From: Planctomycetota bacterium
GTDB taxonomy: Bacteria; Planctomycetota; B15-G4
DNA: 64,000 nt
Assembly (NCBI GenBank): GCA_029259715.1
Contig: JAJDEP010000012.1
Location: forward strand, 62,001 to 126,000
Direction of reading: 5' to 3'
Of the stretch, positions 29,001-39,212 are shown one piece after another. The position numbers were made by a program, and so were the translations under genes. The notes beneath the pieces are model-generated. The model had not been told where the DNA came from. It did not search any database and saw only the letters and a program-made list of their open reading frames with translations. Position 1 is the stretch's first letter; every line of letters starts with the position of its first letter.

Positions 29001-29178
29001 CAGCAGAGCTGCCCGACCCGGGCCATCACCTTCGGCGACCTCAACGACCCGAACAGCGCCTTGTCGCGCCGCATCGCGACGGGTCGGTCCTACCGTGCGC
29101 TCGAGGAGCTCAACGTCCAGCCCGGCGTGCACTACCTGGCGGACGTCCGCAACGACGCCGGAAGCAAGGGAGGCGGGC

Positions 29179-29186
<8 letters not shown>
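26067..29186 (+). CDS. actB: Alternative complex III subunit B, molybdopterin-like/iron-sulfur fusion
   Basis: 1039 residues. An N-terminal twin-arginine signal (FDRRSFLRLVGF, near residues 53-64) leads to a lipobox-like GVSGC. ActB is therefore exported folded and probably lipid-anchored. Residues of about 90-760 form the molybdopterin-oxidoreductase-like domain, in which this family carries no Mo. The last 250 residues are a NrfC/PsrB-like ferredoxin domain with CTGCSACVVGC, CQHCAHAPCETVC, CVGTRYCANNC and CSLC...CQQSC, for four clusters. An alternative start is ATG 26103 (MTTPSEQHWF), which has family-like N-terminal sequence. It lies 9 bp after actA and overlaps the next gene by 8 bp. Confidence 0.93.
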
Positions 29187-31157
<1,971 letters not shown>

Positions 31158-31164
<7 letters not shown>

Positions 31165-31736
31165 GCACGCGCCTGTCATTCCTGATCGTGGCTGTGGTTG
31201 TGCTGGCCGTCCTGTTCGGCCTCGCGGCCCTGTCCCGCCCCGATCCGAGCCGACGCAACATCGAGGTGTTCACCGAGATGGCCTACAGCAAGGCCTACGA
31301 GACCCTCACCGCCAACCCGAACTTCGCGGACGGGCGCACGACCCAGGACCTCGTTCCCGGGGTGGTGCCGCGCGGGGCCTCGTTCTTCCCCTACGGCGCG
31401 GGCGCCGCCGAAGCCCGGCGCGCCGGCGACGCGTTGACCGACCCCCTGGGACCGGACAGCGCCGCCCTCCGGGCCGAGGGCGCCGAGCTCTACCGCATCT
31501 ACTGCGCGCTGTGCCACGACGCCCGCGGCGGCGGCGCCGGGCCCGTCGTGTTGCGCGGCATGCTCCCGCCCCCCTCGCTCCACGGCGACCGGGCCCTCGG
31601 CATGGCGGACGGCGAGATCTTCCACGTGCTCACCCGCGGTCAGGGGAACATGGCGGCCTACGCCGCCCAACTCGACACCCACGAACGCTGGCAGGTGATC
31701 CGCCACGTTCGGCGCCTGCAGGCGGAGGGACCGTGA
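31158..31736 (+). CDS. actE: Alternative complex III subunit E, monoheme cytochrome c
   Basis: 192 residues from the ATG at 31158, overlapping the stop of the fused actCD gene. An N-terminal anchor helix (FLIVAVVVLAVLFGLAAL) is followed by PDPSRRNIEVFTEMAYSKAYE, typical of ActE (M-x-x-S...A near the start). One haem motif, CALCH, is at 116-120, with the likely axial Met in GNMAAY (near residue 156). ActE is a class I cytochrome thought to pass electrons from ActA to a soluble or oxidase-bound acceptor. GTGATG links it to actF. Confidence 0.92.
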
Positions 31737-32920
31737 TGGACGCCTTACGACCCGGAGCCTCGCAACCCATGGGCCCGGGGCTGCGCACGAGCCTGCGCCT
31801 CGCCGCCGTGCTCGGCGGACTGGTCTTCCTCGTGGGCCTCTTCGCCGCGCCCGAGCGCGTGTGGGGCGGCTTCCTGATGGCCTTCGTCTACCTCGCGGGC
31901 CTGGCCCTGGCCGGCCCCGTGTTCCTGGCCTTCCTCAACCTCGTCGGCGCGCGCTGGTCGGTGGTCGTGCAGCGGGTCCCCGAGGCGATGGCCGCGGCCC
32001 TGCCCCTGGCGGGCCTGCTCGGCCTGGTGCTGCTCTTCGGCACCCACAACCTCTACGAGTGGTCACACGAAGCCGCCGTCGAGCACGACGCGCTGCTGCA
32101 GCAGAAGTCGGGCTGGCTGAACACCACCGGATTCGCCCTGCGGATGCTCGCGATCTTCGCCCTGTGGATCCTGTTCTCGCGCAAGGTCGTGAGCCTCTCG
32201 CGCCGGTTCGCCGCCTGCGGCGACGCCGAACTGGGACGCACGCGCGCACGCTGGTCGGCGGCCTTCATCGCGGTGGTGGCGATCACTTACTCCGTGGCCA
32301 GCATGGACTGGCTCATGTCCCTCGAGCCGCATTGGTTCTCCACCCTCTTCGCCCTGATGCACTTCTCCGGGATGGCCGCCGCCGGTTGTGCCGCCGCCCT
32401 GCTGATGGTGCTGCTGCTCGAGCGCCGCGGCGCGCTGCGGGGCGTGCTCAACGCCGAGCACCTGCACGACATGGGCAAGCTGCTGTTCGCCCTCACCCTG
32501 ATCTGGGCGTATTGCTGGTTCTGCCAGTACATGCTCATCTGGTACACGGACATCCCCGAAGAGACCACGCACTACCTGCTGCGCAAGCAGGGTCCGTGGT
32601 GGCTGCTCGTGCAGGCAACGCTGGTGCTGAAGTGGGGCGTGCCCTTCGTCGCGCTCATGGCGCGGCGGACCTGTCGCAACAGGAAGGTCCTCGCCCAGGC
32701 CGCCGGCGCCGTGCTGCTCGGCCACGCCCTCGACCTCTCCGTGCAGGTCGGGCCGCCGCTCATGGGCGCCGCTCCGGTGCTGGGGCTGTGGGAGATCGCG
32801 CCGGTGGTCGGCGCCGTCGCCCTCTTCTTCGAGCGCACCCTGTCCGCCCTGTCCCGCGTCCCCGCCGTCCCCGCGACGCACCCGCACCTGAGCGACAGCC
32901 TCACCTATCAGACGCCTTGA
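31736..32920 (+). CDS. actF: Alternative complex III subunit F, quinol-binding membrane protein
   Basis: 394 residues from the ATG at 31736 (GTG 31733 is also in frame). There are about ten transmembrane helices, a paralogue in fold of ActC/NrfD. Features include FGTHNLYEWSHEAAVEHDALLQQKSGW and MDWLMSLEPHWFSTLFALMHFSG, both characteristic ActF blocks with conserved His and Asp along a possible proton path. The ORF is open upstream, but that segment lies across actE. With ActA to ActE this completes the complex: quinol oxidation coupled to cytochrome c reduction, replacing the bc1 complex. Confidence 0.92.
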   Translation: MDALRPGASQPMGPGLRTSLRLAAVLGGLVFLVGLFAAPERVWGGFLMAFVYLAGLALAGPVFLAFLNLVGARWSVVVQRVPEAMAAALPLAGLLGLVLLFGTHNLYEWSHEAAVEHDALLQQKSGWLNTTGFALRMLAIFALWILFSRKVVSLSRRFAACGDAELGRTRARWSAAFIAVVAITYSVASMDWLMSLEPHWFSTLFALMHFSGMAAAGCAAALLMVLLLERRGALRGVLNAEHLHDMGKLLFALTLIWAYCWFCQYMLIWYTDIPEETTHYLLRKQGPWWLLVQATLVLKWGVPFVALMARRTCRNRKVLAQAAGAVLLGHALDLSVQVGPPLMGAAPVLGLWEIAPVVGAVALFFERTLSALSRVPAVPATHPHLSDSLTYQTP

Positions 32921-32965
32921 CCGACCCGACGCCCTGACCCGGAAGCGAGAGCGGACCCCACCCCC

Positions 32966-34768
32966 ATGGACGTGAAGAACAAGGCCACCAGCATCAGTCT
33001 CTTCAGCCTGAAGACGCGCCCCATGCGCGCCTTCCACATGAGCTGGTTCGCGTTCTTCCTGTGCTTCTTCGCCTGGTTCGGCATCGCGCCGCTGATGGCC
33101 GTCGTGCGCGACGAGCTGTCCCTCACCAAGGAGCAGATCGGCAACACGATCATCGCCTCGGTGGCCATCACCATCGTCGCGCGACTGTTCATCGGCTGGC
33201 TCTGCGACCGCATCGGCCCCCGGCTCAGCTACACCTTCCTGCTCATCTTCGGGTCGTTGCCGGTGATGGGCATCGGGCTCGCCACCGACTACATGAGCTT
33301 TCTGTTCTTCCGGCTCGGCATCGGCGTGATCGGCGCGTCCTTCGTGATCACCCAGTACCACACGTCGGTCATGTTCGCGCCCAACTGCGTGGGCACGGCC
33401 AACGCGACCTCGGCCGGCTGGGGCAACCTGGGCGGCGGCGTGACCCAGATGGTCATGCCGCTGGTCATGGCGGCCTTCCTCGCCTTCGGTTTCACCGACG
33501 AGTCGAGCTGGCGACTGTCGATGGTCGTGGCCGGCGCCGTCTGCTTCCTCGTCGGCGTGGCCTACTACTTCTTCACCACCGACCTGCCCGACGGCAACTT
33601 CAAGGACCTGCGCGCCCGGGGCGAGATGCCCTCGGTCGAGAAGACCAAGGGCGCCTTCCTGCTGGCCATGAAGGACAAGCGCGTCTGGGCCCTGTTCATG
33701 ATCTATGCCGCGTGCTTCGGCATCGAGCTGACCATCAACAACATCGCCGCGCTCTATTACATGGACTCCTTCGGCCTCGGCCTGACGACGGCGGGGCTGG
33801 TGGCGGGCCTGTTCGGATTGATGAACGTCTTCGCCCGCACCCTGGGCGGCTTCGTCAGCGACAAGTTCGTGCAAAAGCACGGCCTGAAGGGACGCGTCCG
33901 CTGGCTCTTCATCGCCCTGTTCATCGAGGGCGTCGCGCTGATCTTCTTCTCGCAGATGCGCGTCATCGCCCTGGCCATCCCGCTGATGATCGTGTTCAGC
34001 CTGTTCACGCAGATGTCCGAGGGCGCGACCTACTCCATCGTCCCGTTCATCAACAAGAAGGCCCTGGGGGCCGTGGCCGGCATCGTCGGCGCCGGCGGCA
34101 ACATGGGCGCCGTGGCCGCGGGCTTCCTGTTCCGCTCGCCGGACCTGACCTATCCACAGGCCCTGCTGATCCTGGGCGGAGCGGTCACGGTCCTCTCCTT
34201 CCTCGCCTGGGCGGTGACTTTCAGCCCCGAGACCGAGACGTCCGTCGCCAAGGAGCACGCCACGGCGATGGCGGCCCGTCGCAAGGCCATGGCCCATCGC
34301 AAGCCGCTGCGCGAACTCGTCCCGGGCCTCAAGCACATCCGGCCCATGGACGCGCTGCGCATCTACCTCGGCATCGCCCTGGTGCTCAAGGGCGTCTACT
34401 TCATCACGAACATGTCCGAGCTCGAGGGCACGCTGGGCGAAGGCATCGGGCAGGGACAGGCCATGATCGCCTGGTCGGTGGTGTTCGCCCACGTCATCGG
34501 TGGGGCCAGCCTGGCCCTGGGCTTCGTCACCCGCGTGGCGTCGGCGGCCAACGCCGTGATCCTGCTGGGTGCCGTCGTGGTCCACCTCACCGGGTCGTAC
34601 ACCGGAACGGTGGAAGGCAGCCTGCTGGGATCGAACACCGACTTCCAGCTGACCCTGTTCACCTTCTTCTCCCTCGCCCTGCTGGTCTGGCGCGGATCGG
34701 GCCCGCTCTCCCTCGATCACCTGCTGCGCCTCGACAGCGACAAGGAGCCCGACCTGTTCGCCGCCTGA
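32966..34768 (+). CDS. Second NarK-type transporter fused to a DoxX-like membrane domain
   Basis: 600 residues. Residues of about 20-445 are a 12-helix MFS nitrate/nitrite transporter of the NarK1 kind (SWFAFFLCFFAWFGIAPLM, the nitrate-signature-like GWGNLGGGVTQMVMPL and GAGGNMGAVAAGFLF). After a basic loop (MAARRKAMAHRKPLRELVPGL) comes a four-helix DoxX-like domain from about residue 460: RIYLGIALVLKGVYFI, HVIGGASLALGFVTRVASAANAVILLG and LTLFTFFSLALLVW. DoxX-family domains occur in quinone-linked and redox-stress membrane proteins. The fusion is the odd feature of this gene. The start has an 11-bp-spaced GGAAGCGAGAG region and lies 45 bp after actF. Confidence 0.87.
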   Translation: MDVKNKATSISLFSLKTRPMRAFHMSWFAFFLCFFAWFGIAPLMAVVRDELSLTKEQIGNTIIASVAITIVARLFIGWLCDRIGPRLSYTFLLIFGSLPVMGIGLATDYMSFLFFRLGIGVIGASFVITQYHTSVMFAPNCVGTANATSAGWGNLGGGVTQMVMPLVMAAFLAFGFTDESSWRLSMVVAGAVCFLVGVAYYFFTTDLPDGNFKDLRARGEMPSVEKTKGAFLLAMKDKRVWALFMIYAACFGIELTINNIAALYYMDSFGLGLTTAGLVAGLFGLMNVFARTLGGFVSDKFVQKHGLKGRVRWLFIALFIEGVALIFFSQMRVIALAIPLMIVFSLFTQMSEGATYSIVPFINKKALGAVAGIVGAGGNMGAVAAGFLFRSPDLTYPQALLILGGAVTVLSFLAWAVTFSPETETSVAKEHATAMAARRKAMAHRKPLRELVPGLKHIRPMDALRIYLGIALVLKGVYFITNMSELEGTLGEGIGQGQAMIAWSVVFAHVIGGASLALGFVTRVASAANAVILLGAVVVHLTGSYTGTVEGSLLGSNTDFQLTLFTFFSLALLVWRGSGPLSLDHLLRLDSDKEPDLFAA

Positions 34769-34887
34769 TCTCCCACCGCACGCGCGGCGCGCCCTCACCC
34801 ACAAACACGCCACACCCTCACACCATGCACCGTTCACGCCATACGCCCCGCACACCCCGCACGCCCCTCCGACTCCGGACCCCTCCC

Positions 34888-35430
34888 ATGACCCCCACCG
34901 ATTCGACCGCCCCGTCCTGCGCCCACGACCTCGATGCCTTTGGGATCCTGCGGCAATGCCACGACCACATCCTGTCGAAGCTCGAGGTGCTCGAGGCCGT
35001 GGCCGTCGACCTCGAGCGGCGCGCGGAGTTCTCCGACGCGGAACTGGCGCGGCTGTGCGACGTGATCACGATGCTCGACACCGCGATCCCCATCCACAGC
35101 GCGGACGAGGAGCAGACCCTGTTCCCCGCCCTGCGCGCGCGGCCGCCCTTCGAGGGCACCGAAGGCACGCCCATGGACTGCATGGAGCAGGAGCACGGGC
35201 TGCACAAGGCGCTCATGATCGCACTCAAGCGGGCCATCATGAAGCGCGACCCCGCGGCGACGGCGACGGCCGCGCGGCACATGGTGACCGAGTATCGGGG
35301 ACACATCGACAAGGAGAACTCGATCCTGTTCCCCATGGCCCAGCAGGTGCTGAGCGACCCCGCCGAGGTCCGCGCCCTGACCCTCGCCATGCAGGCGCGG
35401 CGCCGGGCTCTGGACGTCGACGCCTGCTAG
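34888..35430 (+). CDS. Hemerythrin-domain protein
   Basis: 180 residues from the ATG at 34888; an in-frame ATG at 34825 would add a basic Arg/Thr/Pro-rich stretch. The four-helix diiron fold is shown by HDHILSKLEVLE, HSADEEQTLFPAL, EQEHGLHKALMIALK and HIDKENSILFPMAQQ, which supply the His/Glu ligands. The pattern resembles the catalytic half of YtfE/RIC proteins that repair iron-sulfur clusters after nitric oxide damage, but the ScdA_N domain is absent. Position after the nitrate operon suggests NO sensing or protection. A 119-bp gap before it leaves open whether it shares the operon transcript. Confidence 0.88.
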   Translation: MTPTDSTAPSCAHDLDAFGILRQCHDHILSKLEVLEAVAVDLERRAEFSDAELARLCDVITMLDTAIPIHSADEEQTLFPALRARPPFEGTEGTPMDCMEQEHGLHKALMIALKRAIMKRDPAATATAARHMVTEYRGHIDKENSILFPMAQQVLSDPAEVRALTLAMQARRRALDVDAC

Positions 35431-35512
35431 ACCCCGCAGCCCCCCGCCCGACGGACCCTTGTGGAAGTCGGCACACGACGCGAGACTGCCTGCCTCCGTC
35501 TCGGTGTCGCCC

Positions 35513-37501
35513 ATGCCCTCCGCCCCCGACCATCCGACGCGCCGACCACGCCGCCACGCGCGGCGCGCGCATCGCTCGCGGCTCTCACCGTTCGCGCCGC
35601 TTGCGCGGCGGGCGGCCGTCAGCCTGTGCGCCGCGCTCGCCGGCCTGGTCGCGCTCCCCGCCTGCAGCACCGACGACGACGCCCCGCTCACCATCGTCCT
35701 GGTCACCCTCGACACGACCCGGGCCGACCACCTCGGCGCCTACGGCCACGCGTCCGCGCGCACGCCGCGCCTCGACGCGCTCGCGAAGCGCGGGCTCGTC
35801 TTCGATCGGGCCTACGCCACCGCACCACTGACGCTGCCCTCGCATGCCTCCATGCTCTCCGGCGTCCAGCCCGTGGCCCACGGACTGCGCGACAACACCG
35901 GCTTCGCCCTCTCGGACGACGGCCGCCTCGTCACCGAAGCCCTCGCCGAGCGAGGCTGGCGCACCGGCGCCTTCGTCGGCAGCTTCGTGCTCGATGCCCG
36001 CTTCGGCCTCGATCAGGGCTTCGAGGTCTACGACGGGCCGCGCCCCCTCAACGGCACCGCCCAGGCCGAGGAGGTGATGCGCTCGGCCGACGTCGTCGTC
36101 GGGGCGGCCAGCCGCTGGATCGCCAACCTTGATCCCCGCGACCAGGCCTTCCTGTGGGTGCACATGTACGACCCCCACCAGCCCTACGCGCCGCCGTCCC
36201 GCTTCGCGTCCCTGCATCCCTACGACGGCGAGATCGCGTTCTGCGACGAACAGCTCGGGGCCCTCACCGACGCCCTGCGCCGGGCCGGGCGCTCCGAACG
36301 CCTCGCGCTGGTGATCACCGCCGACCACGGCGAGTCCATGGGCCAGCACGGCGAGGCGACCCACGGCATCTTCCTCTACGACGGCGCGGCCCGCGTGCCG
36401 CTCATCATCGCGGCGCCCGGCGTGACGCCCGGACGCCGGGACGCGCCCGTGAGCGTCACCAGCATCGGCCCGACGCTGCTCGCACTCGCGGGCCTCGACG
36501 CCGACGCCATCGCCGCCGAGCTGCCGGCCTCCCTGGCGCCGTCGCTCCTCGACCCGCAACGCACCGCCGGCGAACCCGTGCTGATGGAGGCCCTGCTGCC
36601 CTTCTACGCCCACGGCTGGCACCCGCTGCGGAGCCTGGTGTGGAATGACCACAAGCTCATCGAGGGCCGCCGGACCGAGCTCTACGCCCTCGACGACACC
36701 GGCGAGAGCCGCGACCTGTCCGCGGAGCAGACGCAGCTGCGCGACGACATGCTCGGCGCCCTGCACGATCAACTCGCCCGGCGGCCGGCCCTCGGCTGGG
36801 CTGCCGACGCCGGTCTCGACACCGTCGACCGCGCCCGTCTCGCCGAGCTGGGCTACCTGAGCGTGGCCGGGGCCGACGACGATCTCTTCGGTCGCGACCT
36901 GCCCGACCCCGTGTCACGTATCGGCGACCTCGACCTGCGCGAGGAGGGCCTGACTCTCATGACCCAGGCCAAGGCCCTCGGTCCCGAAGCCGGCGCCGGC
37001 ATGATGCGCCAGGCCCGGGTCAAGTTCCTGCGTTGGAAGAACGCGGCCAAGCCGCCGAGCCCGCAGTCGCTGCAGCTGCTCTCGGAGGTCGAGATCGCTC
37101 TGGGCGACTATGCCGCCGCGGCGCGGCTGCTCGAGGAGCACGCCGAGCGCCGGCCGACCATCGCGCTCACGCGCTTCAACCTCGCCGTGTGCCGCTTCCA
37201 GCTCGGTGAGGTGGAGCGCGCCGCCGAGGAGATGATGAACGCCGTCGGTCTCGACCCGGCCTTCCCCGAACCCTACCGCTGGCTCATGACCACGCACCGC
37301 CAGCAGGGCGAGCTCGGTGCGGCTGCCTGGTGGTACCGCCAGCTCGACCGCAACTGGCACGGCCCGCCCGGCGAGCGCCAACAACTGCAGAGCGCCATCG
37401 CGATCCTCGAGCGGGACGCCGCGGCCCGCGGCCAGCCCGTCGAGCCCCCGCCAGGCGTCCCGGCGGCTTTGCTCACCCCCGACGCCGACGCATCACGCTG
37501 A
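35513..37501 (+). CDS. Sulfatase-fold lipoprotein with TPR tail, Thr at the nucleophile position
   Basis: 662 residues from the ATG at 35513 (a TTG at 35459 is also in frame). A basic N-terminus, hydrophobic stretch and LPAC lipobox indicate a lipoprotein. The alkaline-phosphatase-superfamily core begins at LVTLDTTRADHLGAYG (first metal Asp pair). Later metal ligands are in ITADHGESMGQHGE and HGIFLYDGAARVPLII. At the place of the C/S-x-P-x-R formylglycine motif the sequence is TLPSHASM, so Thr may act directly as nucleophile, as in phosphotransferases of this fold such as LtaS. The last 200 residues carry TPR-like helices. Substrate unknown. A related gene lies at 52592. Confidence 0.85.
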   Translation: MPSAPDHPTRRPRRHARRAHRSRLSPFAPLARRAAVSLCAALAGLVALPACSTDDDAPLTIVLVTLDTTRADHLGAYGHASARTPRLDALAKRGLVFDRAYATAPLTLPSHASMLSGVQPVAHGLRDNTGFALSDDGRLVTEALAERGWRTGAFVGSFVLDARFGLDQGFEVYDGPRPLNGTAQAEEVMRSADVVVGAASRWIANLDPRDQAFLWVHMYDPHQPYAPPSRFASLHPYDGEIAFCDEQLGALTDALRRAGRSERLALVITADHGESMGQHGEATHGIFLYDGAARVPLIIAAPGVTPGRRDAPVSVTSIGPTLLALAGLDADAIAAELPASLAPSLLDPQRTAGEPVLMEALLPFYAHGWHPLRSLVWNDHKLIEGRRTELYALDDTGESRDLSAEQTQLRDDMLGALHDQLARRPALGWAADAGLDTVDRARLAELGYLSVAGADDDLFGRDLPDPVSRIGDLDLREEGLTLMTQAKALGPEAGAGMMRQARVKFLRWKNAAKPPSPQSLQLLSEVEIALGDYAAAARLLEEHAERRPTIALTRFNLAVCRFQLGEVERAAEEMMNAVGLDPAFPEPYRWLMTTHRQQGELGAAAWWYRQLDRNWHGPPGERQQLQSAIAILERDAAARGQPVEPPPGVPAALLTPDADASR

Positions 37502-37541
37502 CTCCTGACGCCGCGCGTGACCGGCGGCGCGCCGGGTCCCG

Positions 37542-39212
37542 CTACATCTTCAGGCCCACGCCGAGCCGCCGCAGGTCCTCGCGGGCCGTATCGTCGCCGG
37601 CCTTGATGGCCATGCGATACCAGCGCACCGCTTCCATCTCGTCGCGTCGCACGCCGGTGCCATTCTCGTAGAGCCGGCCGATCGAGCGCATGGCCGGCGC
37701 GTGGTCGAGCTCGACGGCCCGCTTGTACCAGCGCAACGCCTCGCCGAAGTCGATGGCGACGCCCAGGCCTTGCTCGTAGCTGAGCCCCACGTTGCAAAGG
37801 GCCTGGAGGTCGCCCGCATCGGCCGCCCGCCGGAACCACGAGAGGGCCTCGATGTCGTTCTTGGCGACGCCGAGCCCCTGCGAGTAGCAGAAGCCCAGGT
37901 CGTTCTGGGCCTCGACGTAACCCTGCTCGGCGGCCAGGCGATACCAATGCACCGCCTCGACCCCGTTGGGTGGGACGCCCTCGCCCACCTGGTGCCACCA
38001 GCCCAGGGCCCGCTGGGCCTTCGCCAGACCTGCATCCGCCGCCCGGCGCATGAGGCCGTGGGCCGCGGACATGTCGTAGGGGACGCCGCGCCCCTCGGCG
38101 TGCATCTCGGCCAGGTTGAACAATCCCCAGCCGTCGCCCTGGTCGGCCGACCGCCGGAACCACCGCGCCGCCTCGGACGAGTCTGCCTGCACCGCCCAAC
38201 CGTTCTCGTAGAAGATGCCGACGTCGTTCTGTGCGACGGCAAAGCCCTGGTCGGCCGCCCGGCGGTACCAGCGCAGGGCCTCGCCCAGGTCTTCACGCAC
38301 ACCGCGGCCGGTCTGGAAGATGTAGCCGACCTCGCGGACGCTCTCGAGGTCCCCCAGGTCGGCGCCCCGGCGGTACCACTTCAGCGCTTCGTCGTGGTCG
38401 ATGCGCCCGAGGTCTCCGTCACGGTGGATGTTGCCGGCGTAACGCGCCCCCTCGCCGTCTCCGAGCTCGGCGGCGCGGACGTACCAGCGTCGGGCCTCGG
38501 ACAGGCCCGAATCGGGCGAGGTCGGCGTCCAGCCGTGCTCGTGGTACCAGCCCACCCACACGGCGGCGGCCCCGTGTCCCGCCTCGGCCGCCTCGAGGAA
38601 CGGAGTGTACGCCTCGCGCCGCTGGGCCCCCGACCCGTCGTCGGCGTTGTAGAGATCGAGGGCAGCCTGGAAGCGTCCCGCCTCCCAGCTCACCGGTTCG
38701 TACGACCCGTAGACCGCGCCGAGTAGTTCGTTCAAGTCCGAGCTGCCCAGGTCACCCGTGTCGCCGCCGCTCTCCGCGCTGCCCTCGCCGCCCGTGCCTC
38801 CGCCACCCGACGACCCACCCCCCGAGGAGCCGCCGCCGGACGCCCCGCCCCCGAGCTCGTCGGCGCGGCGCGGGGCGGCGCAGTCGATGGTCACGATGTG
38901 CCCGGGCGCCGGGCGCCCCGAGGCGCTCCCCGACAGCGAGGCCGCCACCCGCTCGACGCTCACCTCGGTGATGGTCCAGGTGCCGGCGATGGGGATCACG
39001 CCCTCGCCGGGCACCTCGAAGCCGAGGGTCAGCGCGTCGCCCACGTTGGGGAAGAGGTCGCCGTCGAGCGCGATGGTGATGTCGGTGCCATCCACCGAAC
39101 GCACGCTTCCCGCGAGGTCTTCGGCCGGCGCGGCGTAAACGGGAGCGGCAAGGACGGGGCCCGCCGACAAGAGCAGGGCGGCGAGAGCAAAGACGAGCAG
39201 GCGCTGATTCAT
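37542..39212 (-). CDS. Secreted Sel1-repeat protein
   Basis: 556 residues. A signal peptide ends near VLAAPVYAAPAED. A beta-rich domain (about 30-115) is followed by a Gly/Ser linker (GGGASGGGSSGGGSSGGGG). From about residue 200 to the end there are nine or ten Sel1-like repeats of 36 residues with the pattern A..WYRRAAD.G...A...G..Y..G.GV, which stack into a superhelix used for protein contacts. The start codon overlaps the stop of the giant upstream gene (ATGA), so the two are translationally coupled and probably act together at the envelope. The gene converges on the sulfatase gene, with a 40-bp gap. Confidence 0.9.
   Translation of the reverse strand: MNQRLLVFALAALLLSAGPVLAAPVYAAPAEDLAGSVRSVDGTDITIALDGDLFPNVGDALTLGFEVPGEGVIPIAGTWTITEVSVERVAASLSGSASGRPAPGHIVTIDCAAPRRADELGGGASGGGSSGGGSSGGGGTGGEGSAESGGDTGDLGSSDLNELLGAVYGSYEPVSWEAGRFQAALDLYNADDGSGAQRREAYTPFLEAAEAGHGAAAVWVGWYHEHGWTPTSPDSGLSEARRWYVRAAELGDGEGARYAGNIHRDGDLGRIDHDEALKWYRRGADLGDLESVREVGYIFQTGRGVREDLGEALRWYRRAADQGFAVAQNDVGIFYENGWAVQADSSEAARWFRRSADQGDGWGLFNLAEMHAEGRGVPYDMSAAHGLMRRAADAGLAKAQRALGWWHQVGEGVPPNGVEAVHWYRLAAEQGYVEAQNDLGFCYSQGLGVAKNDIEALSWFRRAADAGDLQALCNVGLSYEQGLGVAIDFGEALRWYKRAVELDHAPAMRSIGRLYENGTGVRRDEMEAVRWYRMAIKAGDDTAREDLRRLGVGLKM

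Noticed and set aside
32063-34855. 930-codon minus-strand open frame opposite actF and the NarK-DoxX gene
   Set aside because: The composition is rich in Gln, His, Glu and Gly as expected for a reverse shadow. The plus-strand proteins are clear family members.
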